A stretch of 64,000 bases of DNA, taken from positions 3,162,001-3,226,000 of the forward strand of contig NZ_CBDDJZ010000001.1 of the NCBI RefSeq assembly GCF_965229915.1, in the 5' to 3' direction. Below, in pieces: positions 1 through 9,199 of this stretch (its first letter is position 1; every line of letters starts with the position of its first letter). The position numbers and the translations under genes are program-made. The stretch comes from Marinoscillum sp965229915 (lineage in GTDB: Bacteria > Bacteroidota > Bacteroidia > Cytophagales > Cyclobacteriaceae). The notes under the pieces were generated by a model. It was not told the DNA's origin. It saw only the letters and a list, made by a program, of their open reading frames with translations, and made no database searches.

Positions 1-488
1 TTGAGAAAGCCACTGGCATATGGCTCAGTATAGAGCTCGATCCGGTCTGCACCAATTTTTGCTGCTCCTTCCACCATTTTTAGATCTGGATCCACAAATA
101 CGGATGTACGTACTCCCCAGCTTTTGATCCTACCGATGATTGCTGTCAATTTGGATTCATGAGTCACAGTATCCCATCCAGCATTGGAAGTGAGCACGTC
201 AGGTCCATCAGGTACCAGGGTAGCTTGCGCAGGTTTTACCTTTTCAATGATTTCCATGAATCGGTCGTCAGGATAGCCTTCGATGTTGAACTCGGTAGTG
301 ACTACATCTTTTAGCCCCATTACGTCCTGGTAGGTAATGTGTCGTTCGTCTGGTCTTGGGTGAACGGTAATTCCTTGGGCGCCGAATCTTTCACAATCTT
401 TTGCCGTTTGAATCACATTGGGATTATTCCCGCCGCGGGCATTGCGGAGGGTTGCAATTTTGTTGATGTTTACGCTAAGTTTGGTCAT
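1..488 (-). CDS. pdxJ: Pyridoxine 5'-phosphate synthase PdxJ (C-terminus cut by window edge)
   Basis: PdxJ condenses 1-deoxyxylulose 5-phosphate with 3-amino-2-oxopropyl phosphate, the ring-closing step of deoxyxylulose-dependent vitamin B6 synthesis in the cytosol. Reading the minus strand from ATG at 488 gives an open frame to the window edge, about 162 codons of a family that is usually near 240. The N-terminus MTKLSVNINKIATLRNARGG and the block VHPRPDERHI (residues about 42-51), which carries active-site His and Arg residues, are diagnostic. Later blocks such as LVPDGP also fit. The gene diverges from the yqeY-like gene with 48 bases between start codons, so both promoters must lie there; I could not pick them with confidence. 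The missing C-terminus is only a window effect. Confidence 0.95.
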   Translation of the reverse strand, partial: MTKLSVNINKIATLRNARGGNNPNVIQTAKDCERFGAQGITVHPRPDERHITYQDVMGLKDVVTTEFNIEGYPDDRFMEIIEKVKPAQATLVPDGPDVLTSNAGWDTVTHESKLTAIIGRIKSWGVRTSVFVDPDLKMVEGAAKIGADRIELYTEPYASGFL

Positions 489-536
489 AAATAGTCAACC
501 TTAATGGAAGGCAAATTTGTTCAGAAAAAATAGAAT

Positions 537-989
537 ATGAGTTTAAAATCAAAAATAGAGGCAGAAATCAAGCAAGCGATGTTGAACAAGCAAAAGGAGC
601 GCTTAACTCCTTTGCGAGCGATCAAATCGCTGATACTGCTAGCTGAGACTGAAAAAGGCGGTGGAGATGGACTGTCTGAGGACGCGGAGCTGAAGCTTTT
701 GACTAAAGCGGCTAAGCAGAGAAAAGACTCTCTGGAGATCTTCAAAGAGCAGGGCAGAGACGATTTGGCCGCTAAGGAACAGAGCGAACTAGATGTAATT
801 GAAGAGTTTTTGCCAAAACAATTGAGCGAAGCTGAATTGGAAGCAGAGCTGAAATCGATCATTTCTCAGGTAGGCGCCTCGGGACCGCAAGATATGGGTA
901 AGGTAATGGGAGCAGCCACTAAAAATCTGGCTGGAAGAGCAGATGGGAAGGCCATTTCGATCAAAGTGAAGGAGCTCCTAAATCAGTAA
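537..989 (+). CDS. GatB/YqeY domain protein
   Basis: A 150-residue soluble protein of the YqeY family, which shares a helical tRNA-binding-like domain with the tail of the GatB amidotransferase subunit. The role of stand-alone YqeY is not settled, so no reaction is assigned. The N-terminal MSLKSKIEAEIKQAMLNKQK, the LRAIKS block and the later IEEFLPKQLSEAEL stretch are characteristic, and the length is the usual one. ATG at 537 is the first in-frame start after the intergenic space shared with pdxJ. The next gene begins only 4 bases after the stop, suggesting co-transcription. Confidence 0.9.
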   Translation: MSLKSKIEAEIKQAMLNKQKERLTPLRAIKSLILLAETEKGGGDGLSEDAELKLLTKAAKQRKDSLEIFKEQGRDDLAAKEQSELDVIEEFLPKQLSEAELEAELKSIISQVGASGPQDMGKVMGAATKNLAGRADGKAISIKVKELLNQ

Positions 990-993
990 CTGA

Positions 994-1533
994 GTGAACT
1001 ACCTGGACATATTTTTCATCGTTATTTTTATTATCGGAGCGGTGAAAGGGTACCTGAAAGGGTTGATCGTGGAGATCTTCTCTTTTCTTGCATTTTTCAT
1101 TGGCCTATTTGTAGCCATCAAGTTGACCATTCCGGTGGCCAATCGATTTTTTGATTCATCGGATTATTTTCAATTTCTGACCATTGCAGTCTTCATCGCA
1201 CTTTTTGTTGCGGTGATTTTGGTGGTCAACTTAGTGGCCAAAGCCCTTAAGAAAGTTCTGGACCTCACATTTCTTGGTTTGTTTGACAACATTCTGGGGG
1301 CACTGGCAGGCATCTTTAAGTGGGCATTTATAGTGAGTGTGATCTTTTGGGTGTTTGATTCGATTGGTCTCAGGTTACCAGGCGAACAATCCAATGATTC
1401 ATTGATTTATCCTTTTGTGGAGCGCTTAGGGCCGGCGGTATTCGCGTGGGTATCCAATATGCTCCCGTTTATTCAGGATATGATAGATTCGCTGAAAAAT
1501 ATTAGTGATAAACACAAAGGAGTGTACACATAA
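994..1533 (+). CDS. CvpA family inner-membrane protein
   Basis: A 179-residue protein with about four hydrophobic membrane segments (roughly residues 1-20, 25-45, 62-85 and 98-122) and a short polar tail. The opening MNYLDIFFIVIFIIGAVKG and the GLFDNILGALAGIFK block match the CvpA/colicin V production family. CvpA is needed for colicin V export in E. coli and is linked to envelope integrity in other bacteria; the molecular function is unclear. The start is GTG at 994, four bases after the yqeY-like stop, and no better ATG gives the conserved N-terminus. Confidence 0.85.
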   Translation: MNYLDIFFIVIFIIGAVKGYLKGLIVEIFSFLAFFIGLFVAIKLTIPVANRFFDSSDYFQFLTIAVFIALFVAVILVVNLVAKALKKVLDLTFLGLFDNILGALAGIFKWAFIVSVIFWVFDSIGLRLPGEQSNDSLIYPFVERLGPAVFAWVSNMLPFIQDMIDSLKNISDKHKGVYT

Positions 1534-1561
1534 TTGTGATTCTTTTGTTAATTTAAGATAG

Positions 1562-2317
1562 ATGCAAATAAAAGAAGACAAGGGCTTTAGTTACATAGAT
1601 GAAGGAGAAGGTGAAGTGCTACTGTTACTTCACGGTTTATTTGGTGCACTCAGCAATTGGGATGGTGTGGTGACCAAGTTCTCCCAGAAGTATCGGGTGA
1701 TCATTCCTCTGCTGCCAATCTACACCATGCCTGTGAAAACTGCTGGTTTGGATGCGCTCAATAAATTCACTGAAGAATTCGTGGAAGCCATGGGTCTGAC
1801 TAAATTGAATATCATTGGCAATTCGCTTGGAGGCCACGTTGGGCTGATATTCACTCTGGCCAATCCCGATAAAGTGAATACACTCATTCTGACAGGAAGC
1901 TCAGGTTTGTTTGAGAATGCGATGGGTGGGTCCTTTCCGCGAAGGGGCTCTTATGATTACATACAGGAGCGTGTAGCTTATACATTCTACGATCCTAAAA
2001 CAGCCACCAAAGAGTTAGTGGATGAAGTATTTGAAACAACCAAGAGCATCCCAAAAGCATTACGAATTGTGGCTATTGCCAAGTCTGCCCAACGTAATAA
2101 TATGGCAGATGATATCCCAAATATCAAAGTGCCAACGTTATTGATTTGGGGATTGAATGATACCATCACTCCACCATACGTAGCCCATGAGTTTGATCGG
2201 TTAATTCCGAATACCACCCTTAGGTTCATTGATAAATGCTGTCATGCACCTATGATGGAACGCCCCGAAGAATTTAACGTTATATTAGAAGAATTCTTAG
2301 AGAAAGAGTTAGTATGA
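1562..2317 (+). CDS. Alpha/beta hydrolase
   Basis: A 251-residue alpha/beta-fold hydrolase. Visible elements are the oxyanion-hole LLHG (residues 22-25), the nucleophile elbow GNSLGG with Ser88, an acid in WGLNDTITP near residue 200, and the catalytic His in the CCHAPMMERP block near the C-terminus. The triad is therefore complete. No signal peptide is seen, so it is probably cytosolic. The substrate cannot be read from the sequence. Its last four bases overlap the CBS-protein start (ATGA), which implies translational coupling; the pairing with a CBS protein and NAD kinase recurs in this phylum as far as I recall, but it does not define a substrate. Confidence 0.88.
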   Translation: MQIKEDKGFSYIDEGEGEVLLLLHGLFGALSNWDGVVTKFSQKYRVIIPLLPIYTMPVKTAGLDALNKFTEEFVEAMGLTKLNIIGNSLGGHVGLIFTLANPDKVNTLILTGSSGLFENAMGGSFPRRGSYDYIQERVAYTFYDPKTATKELVDEVFETTKSIPKALRIVAIAKSAQRNNMADDIPNIKVPTLLIWGLNDTITPPYVAHEFDRLIPNTTLRFIDKCCHAPMMERPEEFNVILEEFLEKELV

Positions 2318-2979
2318 ACGCCAAAGACCTGATTAACTACATGATTCCACCACTAAAGCCACAGGATAACATTTCCAAAGTGCGGCAGTGGATGGATGAA
2401 TTGCGTTTATCAGAGCTGCCGGTAGTGGAAAATGGCCGCTTTTTAGGCATCATTGATGAGGAGCTAATTCTCAATGACGAGTTACAATATCCGGTAGTTG
2501 GAGATTATCCGTTGGTAGGACAAAATTGCGTAGTTCAGTCTGGTAATCACTACTATGAAGTGCTAAAGGTCTCTGGAGTAGAGGGATTTAGGATAGTAGC
2601 GGTAGTAGATGAACTCCATCAGTACATTGGTGTGGTCTCGATAGAAGATGTGGTCGAAGCTTTTGCCAAGAACTCTTCAGTCTCTACACCAGGAGCCATT
2701 ATTGGTTTGAGGTTGAAGTTTCATGATTATTCACTATCTGATATCAGCAGGATCATAGAAGCGAATGAAGCTAAAATACTGAGTAGCTACCTCAGCCCAC
2801 ACTCAGAAGACCCTAATGACCTGCATCTAACGTTGAAAATAAATAAGGAAGAAATCACGCACATCATTGCCTCTCTAGAACAAAGTGGTTTCTTTGTGGA
2901 GAATTCGTACAATGTGGCCAATTCAAGTTTTGACGAGAAGGAACGCATTGACATCCTCATGAAGTACCTAAAATTATAA
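2314..2979 (+). CDS. CBS-domain protein with an ACT-like tail
   Basis: A 221-residue protein with two CBS motifs in roughly residues 1-125 (LPVVENGRFLGIIDEE and the later YIGVVSIEDVVEAF), the usual adenosyl-ligand-sensing pair. A C-terminal section of about 80 residues looks like an ACT-type regulatory fold (LHLTLKINKEEITHIIASLE), though this is judged from pattern alone. There is no membrane segment or catalytic domain, so a regulatory or ligand-sensing role is likely. It overlaps the hydrolase upstream by 4 bases and is followed 7 bases later by nadK, so the three are probably one transcript. Confidence 0.8.
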   Translation: MNAKDLINYMIPPLKPQDNISKVRQWMDELRLSELPVVENGRFLGIIDEELILNDELQYPVVGDYPLVGQNCVVQSGNHYYEVLKVSGVEGFRIVAVVDELHQYIGVVSIEDVVEAFAKNSSVSTPGAIIGLRLKFHDYSLSDISRIIEANEAKILSSYLSPHSEDPNDLHLTLKINKEEITHIIASLEQSGFFVENSYNVANSSFDEKERIDILMKYLKL

Positions 2980-2986
2980 TAAAGGG

Positions 2987-3862
2987 ATGGGCAAAATTGC
3001 CATTCACGGCCGTCGAATCTCTCCAGATTCCATTCAATATGTAAAGGACATTCTTCGCATCATTCAAGATAATGGTAGGGAGATTTATGTTAGTCCCAGT
3101 CTGGCCCAGCTAGAGATTGAGGAGCCGTTGTTTGACGGATTGCCTCATTATAACCCTGACAAAAACATGAGTGGATTTGAGGCCATCTTTAGCCTTGGCG
3201 GGGATGGCACTTTATTAGAGACCCTCACACATGTAGCTGTTTCCGAAGTTCCAATATTGGGTATTAATCTGGGACGTCTGGGTTTTTTAGCGGTTATCTC
3301 AAGAGAAAACATCGCTGAAACGCTCCAACTATACTTTGAAGGATCATATACCTATGAGGAGCGATCATTAATACAGCTTACGACTACTGAAGGAGTTTTC
3401 GGAGAGGTGAACTATGCTTTAAATGAATTCGCTATTCTCAGGAAAGATACTTCTTCTATGATTACGGTAAAGAGTTATCTGGACGGGGAGTTTCTCAATA
3501 CCTACTGGGTAGACGGATTGATGGTGGCTACACCAACCGGATCTACTGGATACTCGCTTAGCTGCGGAGGACCGGTGATTATGCCCGACACTAAGAATTT
3601 CATCATCACACCCATCAGCCCGCACAACCTGAATGTACGTCCTTTGATCATTTCAGAGCGCAGTAAACTGCATTTTAGGGTGGAGTCAAGAAACCAATCT
3701 TATCAGGTTTCACTTGATTCAAGATCAGAGGCAGTAACCGACCAAATCGACCTTTACATCGAAAAAGCACCGTTTACAGCCCGATTAATCAAAATTAGCG
3801 GCACTTCTTTTCTTGATACCTTGAGAAATAAGTTAACTTGGGGACTTGATAAGCGAAATTAA
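2987..3862 (+). CDS. nadK: NAD kinase
   Basis: Phosphorylates NAD+ to NADP+ with ATP in the cytosol and is the essential source of NADP(H). The 291-residue length is normal. The diagnostic GGDGTLLETL block has its GGDG at residues 71-74, followed by LGINLGRLGFLA, the NE motif in LNEFAILR, and DGLMVATPTGSTGYSLS, all hallmarks of the family. The gene is packed 7 bases after the CBS protein. A 45-base gap with a promoter-like motif separates it from the next gene. Confidence 0.96.
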   Translation: MGKIAIHGRRISPDSIQYVKDILRIIQDNGREIYVSPSLAQLEIEEPLFDGLPHYNPDKNMSGFEAIFSLGGDGTLLETLTHVAVSEVPILGINLGRLGFLAVISRENIAETLQLYFEGSYTYEERSLIQLTTTEGVFGEVNYALNEFAILRKDTSSMITVKSYLDGEFLNTYWVDGLMVATPTGSTGYSLSCGGPVIMPDTKNFIITPISPHNLNVRPLIISERSKLHFRVESRNQSYQVSLDSRSEAVTDQIDLYIEKAPFTARLIKISGTSFLDTLRNKLTWGLDKRN

Positions 3863-3889
3863 TATTTCCACAGATACATTACCTTTGCA

Positions 3890-3897
3890 ACTGGTTT
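3890..3897 (+). promoter_or_regulatory. Possible Bacteroidota -7 promoter element (TACCTTTG)
   Basis: TACCTTTG matches the TAnnTTTG consensus of the Bacteroidota primary sigma factor. It sits 10 bases before the ATG of the DUF6089-like gene, giving a very short leader. I could not find a matching TTTG -33 element at the expected distance, so this is tentative. Confidence 0.35.
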
Positions 3898-3907
3898 TCT
3901 GAGTGTT

Positions 3908-5002
3908 ATGAGAATTAAAATATTAATACCATCATTGATTCTTCTTCTATGCATTGGATTGACAGATGCCAATGCGCAGAGAAATAAGTACAAAAGAAGA
4001 AAGGCTAAGAATCGGGCAATGTCCAATTATACTTCCAGAGGGGGTGGACGTTTCCGACAGTTTAATTTTGTTTCTTTCAATGTCAACGCCTTAAACTACT
4101 ATGGTGATCTGGCTCCTGTGAACAGAGCTGCAAGTACAGACGTGTCTTTTACCCGACCAGGATTTGGAGCGGAGATTGGAGCACGTTTCAATCCATACAT
4201 GGCGGTCAGAGCTGGCTTCAACTACGGAAGGCTCAAAGGAGATGATATTACTTCGGACTACAATGACGAGAATGCCTATGGCAGGTATCTGCGAAACCTG
4301 AGTTTCAGAAATGATATCAAGGAGTTCCATATTGGCATGCAGTTTTCTTTACTTCCCATCTGGGGTGGTCCAAATGTACGGCCAGATTTCAACGTCTATG
4401 CCATGATCGGCGCAGCGGTTTTTCACCATGAACCCAAAGGAAAAGTTCCTGAATACGATCATACACTCGGAGGAGATGTAGAAAGCAATTATACCCAATA
4501 TCCGGTGGCTCAGGCTGGTGAGTGGGTGCGGTTGAGAAAATTAGGTACCGAAGGGCAATTGATCGATTCACTTGACGTTAAAGGTTACAGTCCATTTCAA
4601 TTTTCAGTGCCACTAGCTATTGGTGCCACCATGAGACTCCCTGGTCCATTCAACTTGAGCGTGGAGCTGGGATATCGGTACTTGTTTACCGATTATCTGG
4701 ATGACGTAAGTGGTAGTTTTGTAAGATACGATCTGTTTGATGACGATCTTGCTCGAATCATGTCTGATAGAAGTGCAGAGCCTACCGCAGTATGGCAGGA
4801 GGTTCCCAGAGATGGTTTTCCTGGTGCTGTAGGTCAGCAGATGCCTGATGGCACTACTTACTATTCAGCGCGAGGTTATGGTGGTGGTCTTGCCGGAGAC
4901 AAAGGTCGAGGCAATCCAGACGATAATGACATGATGTTCATGACCACTGTGAAACTGACAATGATACTGGGCCAGGTAAGAAGATCGGCTAAATTCAGAT
5001 AA
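3908..5002 (+). CDS. DUF6089-like outer-membrane beta-barrel protein (long paralogue)
   Basis: A 364-residue exported protein with a clear signal peptide (MRIKILIPSLILLLCIGLTD, cleavage likely after NAQ). After a basic segment the sequence alternates as in an outer-membrane barrel: FNVNALNYYGDLAP, the FTRPGFGAEIGARF strand pair and a terminal TTVKLTMILG strand. The NYYGDLAP/FTRPG pattern resembles the DUF6089 family found throughout the Bacteroidota; its function is unknown. The next gene is a shorter paralogue starting 3 bases after the stop, so the two are probably made together and may work as a pair. Confidence 0.8.
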   Translation: MRIKILIPSLILLLCIGLTDANAQRNKYKRRKAKNRAMSNYTSRGGGRFRQFNFVSFNVNALNYYGDLAPVNRAASTDVSFTRPGFGAEIGARFNPYMAVRAGFNYGRLKGDDITSDYNDENAYGRYLRNLSFRNDIKEFHIGMQFSLLPIWGGPNVRPDFNVYAMIGAAVFHHEPKGKVPEYDHTLGGDVESNYTQYPVAQAGEWVRLRKLGTEGQLIDSLDVKGYSPFQFSVPLAIGATMRLPGPFNLSVELGYRYLFTDYLDDVSGSFVRYDLFDDDLARIMSDRSAEPTAVWQEVPRDGFPGAVGQQMPDGTTYYSARGYGGGLAGDKGRGNPDDNDMMFMTTVKLTMILGQVRRSAKFR

Positions 5003-5005
5003 TTT

Positions 5006-5713
5006 TTGAAGAAAGTATTATTCCTATGTTTTGTGCTGGCAAGTGTTACTTCGCAAGCTCAGTTTATTGAGTTTGGAGGAGGTATTGGTGCATCACATTA
5101 CACCGGGGATTTGGTTCATTATCCCCATATTGAGTTTACTCGCCCAGGTGTCACCGGCATGCTTAGGCTGAACCTTTCGAACATCGTCAGTTTTAAGACG
5201 GCATTTACCTACATGAAATTGGTGGGGAATGACGATTCCTACATTGATGCACTGGGCCAGCAGAGACAGCACTCATTCAATCACAATGTTTACGAACTCA
5301 GTTCCGTTTTTGAGTATCACTTCCTCAGCTACAGGTCAGATAAGACCCGCAATAAGTGGGCTCCTTATGCGATGCTCGGTTTGGGTTTTGCTAATATTCA
5401 GGGAGTGGAGCCAACCTACGAGGAGTTCAATCAGATTCAGGTGGTGATACCGATGGGTGGTGGGGTAAAGTATGAACTCACCAAGCAATTGACCCTGGGC
5501 GTAGAGTTAGGTGCCCGGAAGACCTTTTTTGATTATCTCGATGGTGTGAGTGATGGTGATACCAGGATTAAAAACTACCAGTATGGCAACCCAAATGATA
5601 AAGACTGGTACTTCTACTCGGGTATCAACCTGACCTTTGTTCTCTACAAAATTCCATGTCCGTATCCATATGTTCCCAATCGAGCAATCCTTAGTCGCAT
5701 ACGAGCCAACTAA
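5006..5713 (+). CDS. DUF6089-like outer-membrane beta-barrel protein (short paralogue)
   Basis: A 235-residue exported protein with the signal sequence MKKVLFLCFVLASVTSQAQ and a barrel-like body. It shares with its upstream neighbour the GDL...FTRPG motif (SHYTGDLVHYPHIEFTRPG, residues about 30-48), a central APYAMLGLG strand and the LGVELGARKTFFDYLDGVS region. The start is TTG at 5006, the only start giving an intact signal peptide. Function unknown; its place just before uppS and bamA, both envelope genes, agrees with an envelope role. Confidence 0.8.
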   Translation: MKKVLFLCFVLASVTSQAQFIEFGGGIGASHYTGDLVHYPHIEFTRPGVTGMLRLNLSNIVSFKTAFTYMKLVGNDDSYIDALGQQRQHSFNHNVYELSSVFEYHFLSYRSDKTRNKWAPYAMLGLGFANIQGVEPTYEEFNQIQVVIPMGGGVKYELTKQLTLGVELGARKTFFDYLDGVSDGDTRIKNYQYGNPNDKDWYFYSGINLTFVLYKIPCPYPYVPNRAILSRIRAN

Positions 5714-5753
5714 TCGTTAAAAAATGTTTAATAATTCTTCATTAGTAAAAAAA

Positions 5754-5769
5754 ACCACAACTTTGTGGT
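5754..5769 (+). terminator. Short hairpin before uppS, possible weak terminator
   Basis: ACCACA and TGTGGT can pair around an ACTT loop, preceded by a run of A and followed by a T-rich stretch. It may end the DUF6089 transcript. The T-tract is interrupted, so it is at best a weak terminator; the embedded CAACTTTG also resembles a -7 promoter element. Confidence 0.3.
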
Positions 5770-5795
5770 CTTTCGCATTTTTGGCGTAGAAAGGG

Positions 5796-6533
5796 ATGAA
5801 GGAGCATATTAAGTCAGACAATTTACCGAAGCATATTGCCGTTATTATGGACGGTAATGGGCGCTGGGCCAAAAAGCAGGGTGCTGCCAGAATTTTTGGG
5901 CATAAGAATGCTATCAAGGCCGTTCGTGATACCACCGAAGGGTGTGCCGAATTAGGTGTAGAGTGCTTGACACTGTACGCATTCAGTACTGAGAACTGGT
6001 CAAGACCGGAAATGGAAGTGAAAGGTTTGATGGCACTTCTGGTCTCTACAATCAAGGATGAGCTCCCTACGCTGATGAAAAACAATATCAGTCTTCATTC
6101 CATTGGGGATAGGTCAGACTTGCCGTCTGAGACCAGAAGGAAACTAGAGGATGCCATAGAGCAAACTGCTGCTAACTCTGGAATGAAACTAATTCTCGCA
6201 TTGAGCTATAGTGGCAAATGGGATCTGACCAATGCCATGAAGACTATCGCCATGAAAGTGGAGAAGGGTGAGCTGGAAGGAGCTTCGATCAACCAGGAAA
6301 CTGTAGCAAAGCATCTCTCGACTAGTGGTTTTCCAGATCCTGAATTGTTGATAAGGACAAGTGGAGAGATGAGGATTAGTAATTTCTTGTTGTGGCAGCT
6401 GGCTTACACCGAGCTGTATTTTACGGAAGTCCTGTGGCCGGATTTCAGGAAAGAGCACCTTCATGAAGCGATCTTGGCTTATCAAGGACGTGAGAGAAGG
6501 TTTGGAAAAATAAGTGAACAGATCAACCTGTGA
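5796..6533 (+). CDS. uppS: Isoprenyl transferase (undecaprenyl diphosphate synthase)
   Basis: A cis-prenyltransferase that extends farnesyl diphosphate to the C55 lipid carrier used for peptidoglycan and for glycans such as those built by the locus at 32-64 kb. The 245-residue protein has the catalytic MDGNGRWA block with Asp19, FSTENWSRP (residues about 64-72), and the RTSGEMR (188-194) and SNFLLWQ (196-202) signatures. All key residues are present. The last bases overlap the bamA start, so translation is probably coupled, an arrangement seen in many bacteria where uppS lies near bamA. Confidence 0.95.
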   Translation: MKEHIKSDNLPKHIAVIMDGNGRWAKKQGAARIFGHKNAIKAVRDTTEGCAELGVECLTLYAFSTENWSRPEMEVKGLMALLVSTIKDELPTLMKNNISLHSIGDRSDLPSETRRKLEDAIEQTAANSGMKLILALSYSGKWDLTNAMKTIAMKVEKGELEGASINQETVAKHLSTSGFPDPELLIRTSGEMRISNFLLWQLAYTELYFTEVLWPDFRKEHLHEAILAYQGRERRFGKISEQINL

Positions 6534-9196
6534 AAATGTATAAAGGTATATTAGTTGCGATTTGTACAGTGATTTTCTCCATTGGGAGTACTCATGGCCA
6601 AATAGTATTTGGAAAAACCAAGCAATCTACTGATGATGGGCTTTCCATTAACTATTCGAACCCACGGGTTTATGAAATCGCCGATATTCAGGTAGAGGGA
6701 GTAGAGTTTTTGGATAATAACGCACTTATTTCCCTGGCTGGATTGAGAGTGGGAGATAAAGTAAAAATTCCTGGTAATTCCATTTCAGAGGCAATCGATA
6801 AACTCTGGAAGCAAGGAATTATTGGTAATGTAGAGATAGTAGCCAATAAAATAGAGGGAGATAAGATCTGGTTGACCATCAAGCTGACAGAGCGGCCAAG
6901 ACTGACCAACTTTGAATTCAAAGGGATCAACAAAAGCCAGATTTCAGAGCTAAAAGACAAAATAGAGCTGGTAAGAGGAAAAGTTCTGACCGATGTGGTC
7001 ATTAAGAACACCAAACTAGCCGTGAAGCGATATTTGGAAGGCAAAGGGTATCTAAATTCAGAAGTAAACATTCTCCAATCCAAGGATACCATTCGCTCCA
7101 ATAGTGTCAACATCCTTATTGACATTGAGAAAAACCAAAAAGTTAGAGTTAAGAATATCACTTTTATCGGAGATACGGTGTTTGCCAATGCACGTCTTAG
7201 AGGTAAGCTGAAAAATACCGGAGAAACACCTAAAATAAAGTTGCCGAAAGACCTCCTGGAGAAAACAGTGATGATGCTCAACCCAGTGAATCTATGGCAT
7301 TTTATGACTCATCGGGAAAAAAAGAGCTTTGCTGACCTTAGAGATTACCTTGGCGAGCATGCCAACGTTAACGTGTTCAAATCTGCCAAGTATATCGAAA
7401 CAGACTATACGGAAGACAAGCAAACCTTGATTTCTTTTTACAACTCGAAAGGGTATAGAGATGCGGAGATCTTGAGTGACTCTATTTACAGCATTGACAA
7501 AAGACATCTAAACATCGATATCTACGTAGAGCCAGGGCAAAAGTATTATTTCCGTAACATCGTATGGACCGGGAATTTTATCTATGACAGTGAGAAACTG
7601 GATAAAGTACTCGGTATTGAGAAAGGTGATGTTTATGATCTCGACCTGGTCAATAAAAAACTAAATTTCAATCCGGCAGGAGAGGATATTTCGTCACTAT
7701 ATATGGATGATGGTTACCTTTTCTTCCGTGTTAATCCAGTGGAAATTGGGACCTACCAGGATTCCATCGACGTAGAGATGAGAATGTATGAAGGTCCTCA
7801 GGCCACCATCAACGAAGTAACAATCAGTGGCAATGACAAGACCAATGATCACGTAATCAGACGAGAACTAAGAACTCTGCCTGGTCAGAAATTCAACCGA
7901 TCTGAACTAATCAGAACACAAAGAGAGCTTTCACAGCTTGGCTATTTTGATCCAGAGCAAGTGAATCCGGTGCCAAAGCCAAACCCGGCAGATGAGACCG
8001 TGGATATCGAATGGCAGTTGGTAGAGCGCCCGAATGACCAGATCGAGTTGTCTGGTGGCTGGGGTGGTAACTTTGGGTTCATTGGCACCCTCGGCCTGAG
8101 TTTTAATAACTTCTCAGTGAAAAATATCCCGCACTTTGATAAGTGGAGACCATTGCCGATGGGTGACGGTCAGAAATTCTCTGTGAGGCTTCAAGCCAAT
8201 GGTGTAAGATATCAGAGTTATTCGGTGAGTTTCAATGAACCTTGGCTGGGTGGTAGACGACCAAACAACTTCGGGATCAGCTTTAACCACTCCGTGCAGC
8301 GAAATGTGAATTTCCGAAATAGAAATGATGTCTACAGTAAGTTACAGCTGAGCGGAGCTACCATATCTCTGGGTAGAAGAGTGAGATGGCCTGATGACTT
8401 CTTCCAGGTGTCCAATTCCATCTCCATGCAGAAGTACAATGTGCAAGGCCAATCTTACGAACAGTTTTATAAGATCTCTGGAGATGCCTATAGTTTTACT
8501 TTTAATAATACCATTGCCAGAAACTCCGTCGATCAGCCGATGTATCCTAGATACGGTTCTTCACTATCAATGAGTGCATCGTTCACTCCGCCATATTCAT
8601 TATTCAATGATAGGGAGTACGATACGGATAGTCAGGACAATTTTAAATTCCTCGAATACCACAAATGGAACCTTGATTTCAGATATTATCTAAAATTGGC
8701 AGGAGATTTGGTACTAGCACCTAGAGCCCACTTTGGATTCCTTGGTTCTTACACAGACAAGGTCGGTGTAGGACCATTCGAGCGGTTTACTCTGGGAGGG
8801 TCTGGTTTAACTGGCCAGAATTTTGTACTAGGTACGGATATTATAGGTCTCAGAGGATATAATGACCGATCGCTCAACGGAGACGATCCAAATGCAGAGT
8901 ATCAGGGAGGAACGGCCTTTACCAAGTTCGTGATGGAGCTGAGATATCCAGTTTCATTGAATCCTTCCGCTACGATTTACGGGCTTGTGTTCTTTGAAGG
9001 CGGGAATAACTGGAGTGATATAGCAAGATTTAATCCATACAATCTATACCGATCAGTAGGGGCGGGCGTTAGAATATTCATGCCAGCCTTCGGTTTGCTG
9101 GGTTTAGATTGGGGATATGGACTGGATGCATTGCCAGGATCTAATGAAGTGAGTGGTCCACAGTTCCATTTCTCTATTGGTCAACAAATTAGATAA
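6530..9196 (+). CDS. bamA: Outer-membrane protein assembly factor BamA
   Basis: Central Omp85 protein of the BAM complex, which folds beta-barrels into the outer membrane. It is 888 residues: a signal peptide ending near HGQ (residue 24), several POTRA domains (roughly residues 45-500; one visible core is ATINEVTISGN), then the barrel with a RGYNDRS-type surface motif and a final strand ending in FSIGQQIR. The annotated GTG at 6530 overlaps the uppS stop; ATG at 6536 is in frame two codons later and is equally plausible. Two skp-like genes follow directly, the usual Bacteroidota order of barrel assembler plus periplasmic chaperones. Confidence 0.95.
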   Translation: MKMYKGILVAICTVIFSIGSTHGQIVFGKTKQSTDDGLSINYSNPRVYEIADIQVEGVEFLDNNALISLAGLRVGDKVKIPGNSISEAIDKLWKQGIIGNVEIVANKIEGDKIWLTIKLTERPRLTNFEFKGINKSQISELKDKIELVRGKVLTDVVIKNTKLAVKRYLEGKGYLNSEVNILQSKDTIRSNSVNILIDIEKNQKVRVKNITFIGDTVFANARLRGKLKNTGETPKIKLPKDLLEKTVMMLNPVNLWHFMTHREKKSFADLRDYLGEHANVNVFKSAKYIETDYTEDKQTLISFYNSKGYRDAEILSDSIYSIDKRHLNIDIYVEPGQKYYFRNIVWTGNFIYDSEKLDKVLGIEKGDVYDLDLVNKKLNFNPAGEDISSLYMDDGYLFFRVNPVEIGTYQDSIDVEMRMYEGPQATINEVTISGNDKTNDHVIRRELRTLPGQKFNRSELIRTQRELSQLGYFDPEQVNPVPKPNPADETVDIEWQLVERPNDQIELSGGWGGNFGFIGTLGLSFNNFSVKNIPHFDKWRPLPMGDGQKFSVRLQANGVRYQSYSVSFNEPWLGGRRPNNFGISFNHSVQRNVNFRNRNDVYSKLQLSGATISLGRRVRWPDDFFQVSNSISMQKYNVQGQSYEQFYKISGDAYSFTFNNTIARNSVDQPMYPRYGSSLSMSASFTPPYSLFNDREYDTDSQDNFKFLEYHKWNLDFRYYLKLAGDLVLAPRAHFGFLGSYTDKVGVGPFERFTLGGSGLTGQNFVLGTDIIGLRGYNDRSLNGDDPNAEYQGGTAFTKFVMELRYPVSLNPSATIYGLVFFEGGNNWSDIARFNPYNLYRSVGAGVRIFMPAFGLLGLDWGYGLDALPGSNEVSGPQFHFSIGQQIR

Positions 9197-9199
9197 CCA

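Noticed and set aside
6688..7281. 197-codon open frame on the minus strand within bamA
   Set aside because: The plus-strand POTRA region is clearly conserved; the antisense product is Ser/Leu/Thr-rich with no motif.
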